This document shows, in pieces, positions 1 through 8,501 of a stretch of 39,033 bases of DNA; position 1 is the first letter of the stretch; each line of letters opens with the position of its first letter. The notes under the pieces were generated by a model that was given only the letters and a program-made list of their open reading frames with translations, ran no database searches and was not told the origin of the DNA. Source of the DNA: Candidatus Dadabacteria bacterium (lineage in GTDB: Bacteria; Bdellovibrionota_C; UBA2361; J046). The position numbers and the translations under genes were made by a program. The stretch spans positions 1 to 39,033 of the forward strand of contig RFHI01000029.1 of assembly GCA_003696425.1 (NCBI GenBank), in the 5' to 3' direction.

Positions 1-735
1 AAACTTTATATTGAAAATCCTCCGCGGCTGGTAATTGATCTCTTTGGAATCAGCGAGAAAGCACCAAAGCCTCTCTCAATAGGCCGCGGCATTATTAATA
101 AGATCCGTTTTGGCCGCCATCGCGATAAACTCCGGATTGTTTTGGATCTTAACAGAGCACTTAATCCGGAAGATATAACCCTGAATGGAAGCGGCAGAAA
201 CTTTAGTATTGCCATTAATCAGTCGGCACAAATCATAACCGCAGCAGGCTCTCTGCCAACTAAGCCGACAAAACAAAACCGGAAGCCTGAAAAGCATAGC
301 AGGCCGGAGATAAAAAATTCATCGTCAGTAACTGCCGGCACATCTGTTCACGTTTTAGCAAAAGAAACTGGTGCTAATACTTCATCCTCAGTTAACTGGC
401 CCGTAATACTAGTAACACTGCTTGCTGCCTGTGTGCTTATTATACTTCCCGTGGTTTTTGCCCGTAGAAATTTATCTCCGGAACATTTGGAAAACGAAAC
501 TACGATTCATCTTATCGACGATGAACTCGACCTTTATTACAGCATCCTTAATCTCCCCCGCAGAGCAAGTAAAGCTAAAATTAAAAAACGCTACCGCATG
601 CTGGCTAAAAAATTTCACAGCGACTCACCGGCCACTCAAAACCTCTCCGAAGACGGCCAGCGCCACGCCACTCAGCAGTTCCGTCTGGTGCAGGAGGCCT
701 ACCGCAAAATCATGCAGGAAATAGCAGATAAATAG
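1..735 (+). CDS. N-terminally truncated (by window edge) AMIN-like domain protein with a TM segment and C-terminal J-domain-like module
   Basis: Frame 1 is open from base 1 (KLYIENPPRLVIDLFG...IRFGRHRDKLRIVLDL, AMIN-like), then a TM helix (VILVTLLAACVLIILPVVFA) and YYSILNLPRRASKAKIKKRYRMLAKKFHSD...QEAYRKIM (J-domain-like). The ORF track start at 142 is internal. Confidence 0.7.
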   Translation, partial: KLYIENPPRLVIDLFGISEKAPKPLSIGRGIINKIRFGRHRDKLRIVLDLNRALNPEDITLNGSGRNFSIAINQSAQIITAAGSLPTKPTKQNRKPEKHSRPEIKNSSSVTAGTSVHVLAKETGANTSSSVNWPVILVTLLAACVLIILPVVFARRNLSPEHLENETTIHLIDDELDLYYSILNLPRRASKAKIKKRYRMLAKKFHSDSPATQNLSEDGQRHATQQFRLVQEAYRKIMQEIADK

Positions 736-806
736 GGCTAAACTTTTTGCGAAAGCTGCCCGACCTGTACCGTGAGTGTGACGTAAGCAGTCAGGGAGGA
801 GTATGC

Positions 807-1037
807 ATGTACAGCCGTAAAAGAGACCTGGAAGTATCATTTTATATCGACCGTAACCGCGAATGTGCCATTCGCTTTATTCAGGCCATAATGAGCGATC
901 CGCGCCTTAAGGATCACCAGAAATTAAACTACGTACTTGAGCTTTCAGCCTTTCATAAAAGCGTGGCCGAATACCTGGAAAAACGCGTGCGGGACGGCTT
1001 TAAAAAAGCCGAAGAGCCTGCTAACAGCGCACTATAA
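807..1037 (+). CDS. Small hypothetical protein (76 aa)
   Basis: ORF with SD-like AGGGAGGAG just upstream of ATG at 807; the track start at 747 is probably too early. Confidence 0.55.
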   Translation: MYSRKRDLEVSFYIDRNRECAIRFIQAIMSDPRLKDHQKLNYVLELSAFHKSVAEYLEKRVRDGFKKAEEPANSAL

Positions 1038-1092
1038 AAGGATAGAAGCTAAATACTTGACAAACTGAAGCATCCGGCACTAAACCCGGATT

Positions 1093-2037
1093 ATGCTTAA
1101 ATTTAGAATCTGCCTGCTGTGGCTTTTTGCGTTTTTTACTTTTGGCTGTCACACCGTTCTGCGACCTGCTGATAACGGACTTAATTCGGGCTGGATATCC
1201 GCACACTACCGGTCACATCAGCTCTCAGGCAGAATCTGGTCAGTACAGGAGAGAAGCTTTATTTCAGAGAGGGCTTTATTAAAAAGAATCCAAAGATACA
1301 ACCTGCTGCTTCTGGGCGAAAAGCACGATAACCCCGACCATCACAGATTAAGATCCGAGCTTTTGCGTAAGCTCTGCAAGGAGAGGCCAATAGGGACAGT
1401 TTTATTTGAACAGCTTGCTCCAGGCGAGGGAGAGAAACTTGGTAAAATAAGAGATCCGGACCGGATAGCCTCAATACTTGACTGGAAAAAACGCGGCTGG
1501 CCGGACTTTAAGTTCTACAAACCGTTATTTGAAGCAGCTGTTGGTTGCAGGGCAAAGATTGACGGGGCTAAAACCAGGCGGGTTGACGCAAAACAGCAAA
1601 AACAGCTTCAATCTTCATACCTGAGTAAAGTCCGTGAAGATACAAACCTTCGCAATCTAAGACTGAAAGAGCTTAAAGAATCCCACTGTAATATGGTTCC
1701 TGAAAAAATTCTTCCGAAAATATTAAAACGTCAGAAACTCTGGGACGCTGAAATGGCAGATGCATTAATTAAAAAATCCCGTAGCGGCGGGCAGGTTATA
1801 CTGCTGGCCGGAAACGGCCATATACGAAAGGATTACGGAGTCCCCCGTTATCTTGAAGCGGCTGGAATAAAAAATTCTTTCTTAAGCCTTGCCTTTCTTG
1901 AAGTGCGGCCGGAACTGAAATCGCCGCCGGCATATTCCTTAACGCTTTATGCCCAAAAACTTCCCTACGATTATGTCTGGTTTACACCGGTCTACGATCC
2001 TGTGGATCCCTGCAGGAAATATTTTGGCAGGAAATAA
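1093..2037 (+). CDS. ChaN family (haem-binding lipoprotein-like, Cofac_haem_bdg/DUF399) protein
   Basis: Lipobox-like FTFGC; motifs LLLLGEKHDNPDHH, VLFEQL, GWPDFKFYKPLFEAA and VILLAGNGHIRKDYGVPRYL typical of ChaN-like proteins. Confidence 0.75.
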   Translation: MLKFRICLLWLFAFFTFGCHTVLRPADNGLNSGWISAHYRSHQLSGRIWSVQERSFISERALLKRIQRYNLLLLGEKHDNPDHHRLRSELLRKLCKERPIGTVLFEQLAPGEGEKLGKIRDPDRIASILDWKKRGWPDFKFYKPLFEAAVGCRAKIDGAKTRRVDAKQQKQLQSSYLSKVREDTNLRNLRLKELKESHCNMVPEKILPKILKRQKLWDAEMADALIKKSRSGGQVILLAGNGHIRKDYGVPRYLEAAGIKNSFLSLAFLEVRPELKSPPAYSLTLYAQKLPYDYVWFTPVYDPVDPCRKYFGRK

Positions 2038-2120
2038 AAAAGTTTCACCAGAAAAGACGGACTCAAAGCGCAGCTGAAAGTAACTTTTTAAACAGTTTGT
2101 AATTTTTTGGGCCGCATAAG

Positions 2121-2197
2121 TCTACGTAAACGCTTTTACGTCTACGGCAACGTAGGCGTCGACGTATACGAGGTGCGCGTAGCCGTGGCCGTATACG
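2121..2197. repeat. CGTCTACG hairpin repeat, copy 1
   Basis: TCTACGTAAACGCTTTTACGTCTACGGCAACGTAGGCGTCGACGTATACG, then CGTATACG again at 2190-2197; shares 26-nt ACGCTTTTACGTCTACGGCAACGTAG (2130-2155) exactly with copy 2. Confidence 0.9.
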
Positions 2198-2543
2198 CAC
2201 TATTCAGAGGTAAGTTCTGACAGCATTTCAGCGATTTTCATCCGCAGCATTGTTGTTTATGTGCGTTTTTGTGAGTCGATTATTGCGCTGCCTTTTAGGG
2301 TTGCGCCTCTTGATATGTTGAATCTGCTGACTTTATCTTTTAGAGAATTTTTCCGGCAGGTCCAGCGATGTTGTAAGCAATCGACAAGGATGTACGCTGA
2401 AACCAATCAGAAATATATCCATTTCCCGTGGGAATTTTATGTAAGAACCGGTATTGACCCAATCATGAAGCGGGCTAGATCATTTCACAAACAGCTGGCC
2501 TCAGCCTGCCCGTCGATTTTGAAGGCGAGGTGAAATAACAACC

Positions 2544-3047
2544 TTAACCAAAGCGGGAGCAGACGCCTCCCTTCTGCGCGTCAGGCACAGTAAAGACCCA
2601 CTCATTTCCGCCACGAAGGCATGAAACTCTTACCTGTGAGACCTGAGAGCATGGAAAAGTTGCCCGCCAGGTCTGGCGGTTTCCGTTACTGAAACAGCTG
2701 AAAGGTACCTGGGTCCAGGGTTGATCATTAATACAGAGAAGATCCGCCAGTGTTCCATCAGTTTTTTTTACCCGGCAGCGCTCAAACTGCTTTGAGTGAT
2801 GCGAGCCGAACAGCACTACCAGGTTTCCTGCACCTGAAGAGTGCCCGTCTGCCGCGGGCTTCCAGAGGTTGCCCTTCTGGCCGAAAAACTCTCGGGTAAC
2901 ATTGCGCTCTTCAACTACTGGCTCGGCTACCGGGGCGCTGCCGTCATCAGACATCATGGCTACGCCATCGGAGGAATCGGTCGAGCTGCCACAGGCAGCA
3001 ATAAATGCTGTAAATAAAATCAGAATAAAAATTTTTCTCATAAACAT
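2544..3047 (-). CDS. Putative secreted lipoprotein, unknown function
   Basis: MFMRKIFILILFTAFIAACGSS signal peptide/lipobox. Start shifted from 3098 to the Met before the signal peptide. Confidence 0.55.
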   Translation of the reverse strand: MFMRKIFILILFTAFIAACGSSTDSSDGVAMMSDDGSAPVAEPVVEERNVTREFFGQKGNLWKPAADGHSSGAGNLVVLFGSHHSKQFERCRVKKTDGTLADLLCINDQPWTQVPFSCFSNGNRQTWRATFPCSQVSQVRVSCLRGGNEWVFTVPDAQKGGVCSRFG

Positions 3048-3182
3048 AAAAATGATCCCTTTAAAATTATGTTCCCACCAATAAAACTTTAAAATCAAAA
3101 AAGCACAAGCAGGGAAATTGCACTTTACGTCGCTTAAAAGTTATCCACAGAAGAGAACAAACAGTGAAAGCTGAGTTATCCG

Positions 3183-3431
3183 CTACTTAAGCAGATCGTA
3201 AGGAATAAGAACTGTATCACTTATAAAGGAGAGCGGCACATCAGCCAGCATGAGTGTGCGGCCAAGAAAATGGATGTCATCATCGGTGATCCAGTCCAGG
3301 TCCTGCTGCGTGGCTGGATAAAGGCTATCATCGTAATCAGTACTGGCTGTGCGCGTCTGCATCGTTGCACAGGAGCTTAAAAGCAGCAGGAATAACAAGA
3401 GCAGCAACCTGATTGTGGCCCGGATAGTCAT
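3183..3431 (-). CDS. Small lipoprotein, YceK/YidQ (DUF1375)-like
   Basis: Lipobox LLLSSC and C-terminal DVPLSFISDTVLIPYDLL. Confidence 0.55.
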   Translation of the reverse strand: MTIRATIRLLLLLFLLLLSSCATMQTRTASTDYDDSLYPATQQDLDWITDDDIHFLGRTLMLADVPLSFISDTVLIPYDLLK

Positions 3432-3650
3432 ATCACCTTCATAAGTAACACAGGGGCAGAATTTGGACGAGTGGCTTTCTTTGTTGACTGCCCTCCTAAT
3501 ATTTAAAGCGGTTTGATTTCATATAGTTATAAATCTTTTCTAAATTCCCTACCCTGCCTCGCCGACCATATATTACGAGCCTCCCCGTTATTAAAAGGTT
3601 ACGTCTGCCCCCGAAATTTCCCGGCAGCAGAGACATCAGGAAATTGTCAC

Positions 3651-5270
3651 ATGAACAGTCAAAATGATCACAAGCTTCTTATTGCCTATTGCGCAACAGT
3701 TTTAATAATTCTGATACTCGCTGTCGGAATGCCACAACAGCTAAACCTCCCTGCCAAAAGTCATGGTGGCGGGGGGGGAACGCGTGGCGCATCAGCGCCT
3801 ACCTATCAGTTTCCCTCACTCTGCGGCCCGCAGTTTGAAGGTGCTGTAATAAACTTTGCAGTAGAATGTTTTAACGACTCGATCTTTATTAACTGGCAGG
3901 TTTCAAAAGCCGATCAGTTCGGCTGGCAGTATGTTTCAGAGTCAGCCGGAGATGCTGCCGGCGGATTTGATTATGATATTCTCGGGCTGGCCTTCAGGGA
4001 AACTGCTACTGAAATCTGGGTAGTAATTAATGCCAACATGCCTTACCCGGGCGGAAACGATATCGCCAATCCGCTGCCCGGTCGTGATAATAATATAAAT
4101 TACGGTGATCTCTTCATTAACCTTACAGGACTCTCATTTGAAGAAGCTAACGATAAAAGTGCGCTGTACGCCGTTCGTTTTGCGCCAAATAATGATTCAC
4201 AGGTAAGCGACCTGGGGGTCTATAAAAACGTAAAAGCAATGTCAGTGTCTATTTTTAACATGGGGCCAGTTGACCGCGCAGGTTATGAGCGTTTTATCCG
4301 CAACAACTACGGAGCTGAACCTGATTACGGGGAGTACCCCAAAACGATGAGCTATTTTGCACCTACCAGCAGCTTTAACGTGATTGAAAGCGGTACATAC
4401 GCCGGGCCCATTCAGATGATTACTTCAAGCACTCTGGCAGCGGAAAATTTTGATCTTACAAAATTTAAAGGACTCTATACCTTTGCCTTTAAGTTCGATA
4501 AGAAGCTGATAATTGATCAGTGCGGAGTAGTCGGCGGGGACGGCACAAGCTGCCTGGACTGCGCCGGTGTAGCCTGCGGCAGGTCGGTTAAGGATCAATG
4601 CGGCGTTTGTAACGGCGACGACTCAACCTGCCAGGATTGCCTTGGTATTCCTAACGGAGATGCCTTAATAGACCAGTGCGGCGTATGCGCAGGTGACGGC
4701 ACAAGCTGTCTTGACTGCGCCGGCGTGCCATTTGGAAAGAGTAAAGTTGACCGCTGCGGCGTTTGCGGCGGAAATGGCGAATCCTGCCTGGGCTGCGAAA
4801 GCTTTGATAAAACCTCCGAGCTGGTTGTGCTAGACGGCACAGCAGCCCAGCAATATACGCAGCTAAAAAAAGCGCTTAAGGCGCTTAGTAAGGCCATAAA
4901 AAAGAGTAGCGACTCCAAGAAGCTCAAGCGCTGGGTTAAGCAGGCTGAAGTCCGTGGAGAACAGCTTCATATGGATAACTGGGCACGCGCCTGGCAGCTT
5001 CCGCAGTATGTAAAAAGCTGCTCCAACCAGGCCTTTTGCAGCGAGAGCAGCAACTCGCGCATAATCAATGAGTATATTGATGCTGCCGGGGAGCTTTACA
5101 CGCTTACCAGACAGGCGCTTAAAAAACTTAAGAAACTGGGTGCAAGCAATAAACGAAACAAAAAAATCGGCAAAACAGCAAAGAAACTGCTGAACCAGGC
5201 CACCCGCCTGGCGGGTAGCTTCCCGCAATCGACCAGTATCTGCTCGGATGTTCAGGCCAGCAGGCGTTAG
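3651..5270 (+). CDS. Secreted protein with Cys-rich 'DQCGVCGGDGTSCLDC' repeats
   Basis: At least four repeats (DQCGVVGGDGTSCLDC, DQCGVCNGDDSTCQDC, DQCGVCAGDGTSCLDC, DRCGVCGGNGESCLGC); N-terminal hydrophobic segment after Met at 3651. Confidence 0.65.
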   Translation: MNSQNDHKLLIAYCATVLIILILAVGMPQQLNLPAKSHGGGGGTRGASAPTYQFPSLCGPQFEGAVINFAVECFNDSIFINWQVSKADQFGWQYVSESAGDAAGGFDYDILGLAFRETATEIWVVINANMPYPGGNDIANPLPGRDNNINYGDLFINLTGLSFEEANDKSALYAVRFAPNNDSQVSDLGVYKNVKAMSVSIFNMGPVDRAGYERFIRNNYGAEPDYGEYPKTMSYFAPTSSFNVIESGTYAGPIQMITSSTLAAENFDLTKFKGLYTFAFKFDKKLIIDQCGVVGGDGTSCLDCAGVACGRSVKDQCGVCNGDDSTCQDCLGIPNGDALIDQCGVCAGDGTSCLDCAGVPFGKSKVDRCGVCGGNGESCLGCESFDKTSELVVLDGTAAQQYTQLKKALKALSKAIKKSSDSKKLKRWVKQAEVRGEQLHMDNWARAWQLPQYVKSCSNQAFCSESSNSRIINEYIDAAGELYTLTRQALKKLKKLGASNKRNKKIGKTAKKLLNQATRLAGSFPQSTSICSDVQASRR

Positions 5271-5385
5271 TAGTACCTGATTTGGGCGCCGGCTTTATAA
5301 GCTATAGCGGCTTAATAAAACTTGTATAAGCAACTGACCTCAAGGGACTGTAGAACAAACTCAAGAGCTGCAGAGAGTACAATTT

Positions 5386-5439
5386 CGTCTACGTCGACGC
5401 TTTTACGTCTACGGCAACGTAGTCGTCGACGTAATACGC
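5386..5439. repeat. CGTCTACG hairpin repeat, copy 2
   Basis: CGTCTACGTCGACGCTTTTACGTCTACGGCAACGTAGTCGTCGACGTAATACGC; 26-nt core at 5397-5422. Confidence 0.9.
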
Positions 5440-5662
5440 CCAGCGAGTTTAGCTTACTGCTGCAGCCACAGCTCCGGAAAAACTGAAACTCGGCAAACCG
5501 TAATGCCGAAAAGCAGAGGCTGATTTGCTGACAGCAGATAGCCGGATACTGGGGGCTGATTTTTGATTTTCTGTTTACTGATTGCCGATTTACTGATTTC
5601 TGATTACTGTTTTCCCGCTCTCGGCCCCCCGCACTCAGCAACAGCTATAACGAATAAAAACT

Positions 5663-5720
5663 CGTAGACGTATCCGTCTACGTCAACGCTTTTACGTCTA
5701 CGGTAACGTTCAATGTATCC
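5663..5720. repeat. CGTCTACG hairpin repeat, copy 3
   Basis: CGTAGACG-TATC-CGTCTACG (5663-5682), then ACGCTTTTACGTCTACGGTAACGT. Confidence 0.9.
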
Positions 5721-5767
5721 GCAACATCCCTCAACCTGGTGCGAAGCTACCTGGAAAGATTAAAATT

Positions 5768-5820
5768 CGTAGACGTTGCCGTCTACGTGGGACGTTTTAC
5801 GGTTACCGTTACGTAATACA
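5768..5820. repeat. CGTCTACG hairpin repeat, copy 4
   Basis: CGTAGACG-TTGC-CGTCTACG (5768-5787), then diverged GGGACGTTTTACGGTTACCGTTACGTAATACACC. Confidence 0.88.
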
Positions 5821-5841
5821 CCCCGAGAGCCTCTCTATACA

Positions 5842-6729
5842 CTAACTGCCGGCAGTCTCTGACATATACCGCTCAAGCAAGAGCTTAACGCCGGCAAATA
5901 CCTCCGGGCGGGCTTCGCGCGGGTCAGAGACAACTGCTGAATCAAGCGCTTTTAAGACAAAATCAGGAGAGCTGCACTCTGAAACTTTGGCAGCCAGTGC
6001 TTTTACTATCTCTTTAGCCTGCCCGTTCATGCCCTTTAAAAGCTCTATTACACTTCCGGCATCAACATCTTCTGCATCCTCTTTCCAGCAGTCATAGTCA
6101 GATACCATCGCAAGCGTGGCATACGGCAGCTCCGCTTCACGCGCCAGCCTGGCCTCTGTTAAGCAGGTCATGCCGATAATGCTGGCTCCCCACTGGCGGT
6201 ACATATTTGATTCAGCGCGGGTTGAAAACTGAGGACCCTCCATGCAGAGATAAGTCCCGCCACGATGCACATTAAAGCCCTTCTCTTCAGCACACACCGA
6301 AGCTACAGAGTAAAGCATCTCACTTAAAGCCGGACAAAAGGGATCGGCAAAACCCACGTGAACAACTATCTCTTTATCAAAAAAAGTTGCCGGCCGTTGC
6401 CTGGTGCGATCAATAAACTGATCCGGCACAACAAAATCTCCCGGATGAAGCTCTTCTTTAAGGCTGCCGACAGCACTAATACCCAGGCACCAGCGCGCCC
6501 CCAGGGCTTTAAGCGCATAAATATTTGCGCGGTAATTTATTGCAGTCGGATTAATCGTGTGAGCGCGCCCGTGGCGTGCCAGAAAGAGCATCTTCTGCCC
6601 GTTAAGCTCGGCCCGGTAAATCGAGTCCGACGGTTCACCAAAGGGCGTTGATACCCGCTCTTCTTTTAGCCCGCTTAAGCCTTCAATATTATAGAATCCG
6701 GTTCCACCAATAACTGCCAGACTGGTCAT
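5842..6729 (-). CDS. mtnP: S-methyl-5'-thioadenosine phosphorylase (PNP/MTAP family 2)
   Basis: VIGGTGFYNIEGL, LARHGRAHTINPTAINYRANIYALKALG, GGTYLCMEGPQFSTRAES, IIGMTCLTEARLAREAELPYATLAMVSDYDCW. Confidence 0.9.
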   Translation of the reverse strand: MTSLAVIGGTGFYNIEGLSGLKEERVSTPFGEPSDSIYRAELNGQKMLFLARHGRAHTINPTAINYRANIYALKALGARWCLGISAVGSLKEELHPGDFVVPDQFIDRTRQRPATFFDKEIVVHVGFADPFCPALSEMLYSVASVCAEEKGFNVHRGGTYLCMEGPQFSTRAESNMYRQWGASIIGMTCLTEARLAREAELPYATLAMVSDYDCWKEDAEDVDAGSVIELLKGMNGQAKEIVKALAAKVSECSSPDFVLKALDSAVVSDPREARPEVFAGVKLLLERYMSETAGS

Positions 6730-6836
6730 AGAGAAAACTCCTGCTTAAGTAAAATGCTGTATTCGTCTGAGCTGATACTACTCCAGAGTCAGGAAAATTC
6801 AAAGCACTGTGGTTTGTTCCGGCTGTACTTACCAGC

Positions 6837-7157
6837 CTAACCGGCTTTGCGCGAAGGATATGATTTACTCACAGAAATGCCGTAAGAAACCACAGACTGT
6901 CGAATAATCGCACTGGCCAGACCGCCGGAAACAATCCGGCTGGTCTGAAATTCAATCTGCATGCTGCGGCTGCTGTGATAATCCTTTCTGTTTGTCAGGG
7001 TGGCACGTGAATTAGAGATTAAATCGGACAGCTTAACTGACTGCCGAACTATGCTGTAATTAAAGGAGTAGGTTTTATAAAGCCCGGGGCCGGAAAAAAG
7101 AACCATTATCAGGAAAACAAAGATAATTCGAAATCTTGAATTGTGGTCGTGCTGCAT
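6837..7157 (-). CDS. Hypothetical membrane-anchored protein
   Basis: ORF with an N-terminal TM segment; no recognised family. Confidence 0.35.
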   Translation of the reverse strand: MQHDHNSRFRIIFVFLIMVLFSGPGLYKTYSFNYSIVRQSVKLSDLISNSRATLTNRKDYHSSRSMQIEFQTSRIVSGGLASAIIRQSVVSYGISVSKSYPSRKAG

Positions 7158-7451
7158 AACTTCTAACCGGCTTAAAATACTGTCTAAACATACCCGGAGA
7201 ACCCCGACAGTATGCTATCACAACCACCAGTGAACACTATTGCAACTGTCGTACCAGCCAGACTCCCTTCCTGTTCAAATGTAGTGACTGATTCCTCCTT
7301 AGCCAGAGCTCCTTGAATAGAAAGTTTATTATTACGGATAGCTGCTGCCAGCTTGCAGCTGCAGGCTTATCGTGTTATTTCAGGGCATTAAGTTGAACAT
7401 CAGCGGCCTTTTAAGCCGGCAGTTACTCTAATTTTTTTGGGAGACTGAACT

Positions 7452-8498
7452 ATCAGCCAGGATTTTCAGGAAATAGAAAAAGAGGCGCGTGAAGCTATCG
7501 CTGCCTGCAGCGATACTAATAAACTTCAGCAGATTGAAACAGCTTACCTGGGGCGCAAGGGCTCGGTTACGGCACTTTTAAAAGAGATACGTAATATTGA
7601 GCCTGAAAAGAGAAAGGAATACGGGCAGGCGGTAAACAGGCTGAAAGAAACTGTCTCAAACCTGATTGAGACCCGGCGCGAAGAGCTTTTGGCAGCTTCA
7701 GGTGAAAAGCCGCTTGATTTTGATCCTACACTTCCCGGCACAGCCCCCCGGGCAGGCACACTTCACCCGATTACACAGCTTATGTATGAACTGAATAATG
7801 CCTTTCTTTCTCTTGGCTTTGAAGTATACGAAGGCCCTGAGATTTCAAGCGAGGCGTATGCCTTTGACAGCCTGAACTTCCCTGCTGATCATCCGGCCCG
7901 TGACAGCATGGATACCTACTGGCTGGAAGGCGCTCAGGACAAACGCGGTGCCGAGAGGCTCTGTCTCAGGCCGCATCTTACCGGCGCCAGCGTGCGCTAC
8001 ATGCAGGAGCACAAACCTCCTTTCCGCTTCGTTTATCCGGGCCGGGTTTACCGCAGTGAATCCACTGATGCCAGCCACGAGCGCGCTTTCTTCCAGTACG
8101 AGGCGCTTATAGTTGATCAAGCTGTACCGTTTAGCTCCGGGCGGGTTTTAATTGACGCAATTTTAGAGCGCACCTTCGGGCGCAAAGTAAAAACCCGCAT
8201 GCGTGCCGGCTTTTTTCCCTTTGTTGAGCCGGGCTTTGAAATTGATATGCAGTGCCTGGTGTGTGAAGGCAAAGGCTGCAGCATCTGTAAACAGGTCGGC
8301 TGGCTTGAAATGATGCCGGGCGGGCCGCCGCATCCGAATGTGTTCCGGGCCGGCGGCATTGACCCTGAAAAATGGCAGGGATTTTACATTAACATCGGGC
8401 TGGACCGGATTGTAATGATGCGTCATGCAATTGATGATATCCGGCTCTTTCATTCCTGTGACCTTCGCTTCTTAAAACAGTTTCCGGGAGTGGTGTAA
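7452..8498 (+). CDS. pheS: Phenylalanyl-tRNA synthetase alpha subunit, apparent non-canonical ATC start
   Basis: The track start at 7689 is internal (TTG). The same frame upstream reads (I/M)SQDFQEIEKEAREAIAACSDTNKLQQIETAYLGRKGSVTALLKEIRNIEPEKRKEYGQAVNRLKETVSNLIETRREELLAAS, a typical PheS N-terminal coiled coil. In-frame TGA at 7446-7448; SD-like GGGAG at 7439-7443. Confidence 0.88.
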   Translation: MSQDFQEIEKEAREAIAACSDTNKLQQIETAYLGRKGSVTALLKEIRNIEPEKRKEYGQAVNRLKETVSNLIETRREELLAASGEKPLDFDPTLPGTAPRAGTLHPITQLMYELNNAFLSLGFEVYEGPEISSEAYAFDSLNFPADHPARDSMDTYWLEGAQDKRGAERLCLRPHLTGASVRYMQEHKPPFRFVYPGRVYRSESTDASHERAFFQYEALIVDQAVPFSSGRVLIDAILERTFGRKVKTRMRAGFFPFVEPGFEIDMQCLVCEGKGCSICKQVGWLEMMPGGPPHPNVFRAGGIDPEKWQGFYINIGLDRIVMMRHAIDDIRLFHSCDLRFLKQFPGVV

Positions 8499-8501
8499 GC
8501 A

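Noticed and set aside
2101-2210. CRISPR array hypothesis for the CGTCTACG repeats
   Set aside because: No regular spacers or constant repeat-spacer periodicity; copies are dispersed and no cas genes are present.
2261-2533. Plus-strand ORF of 90 aa
   Set aside because: No recognised motif or convincing RBS; may be a gene remnant, not supported enough to call.
5312-5641. Minus-strand ORF of 109 aa
   Set aside because: Lies over the composite repeat element and hairpin copy 2; low-complexity QKSVNRQSVNRKSK arises from the simple-repeat tract.
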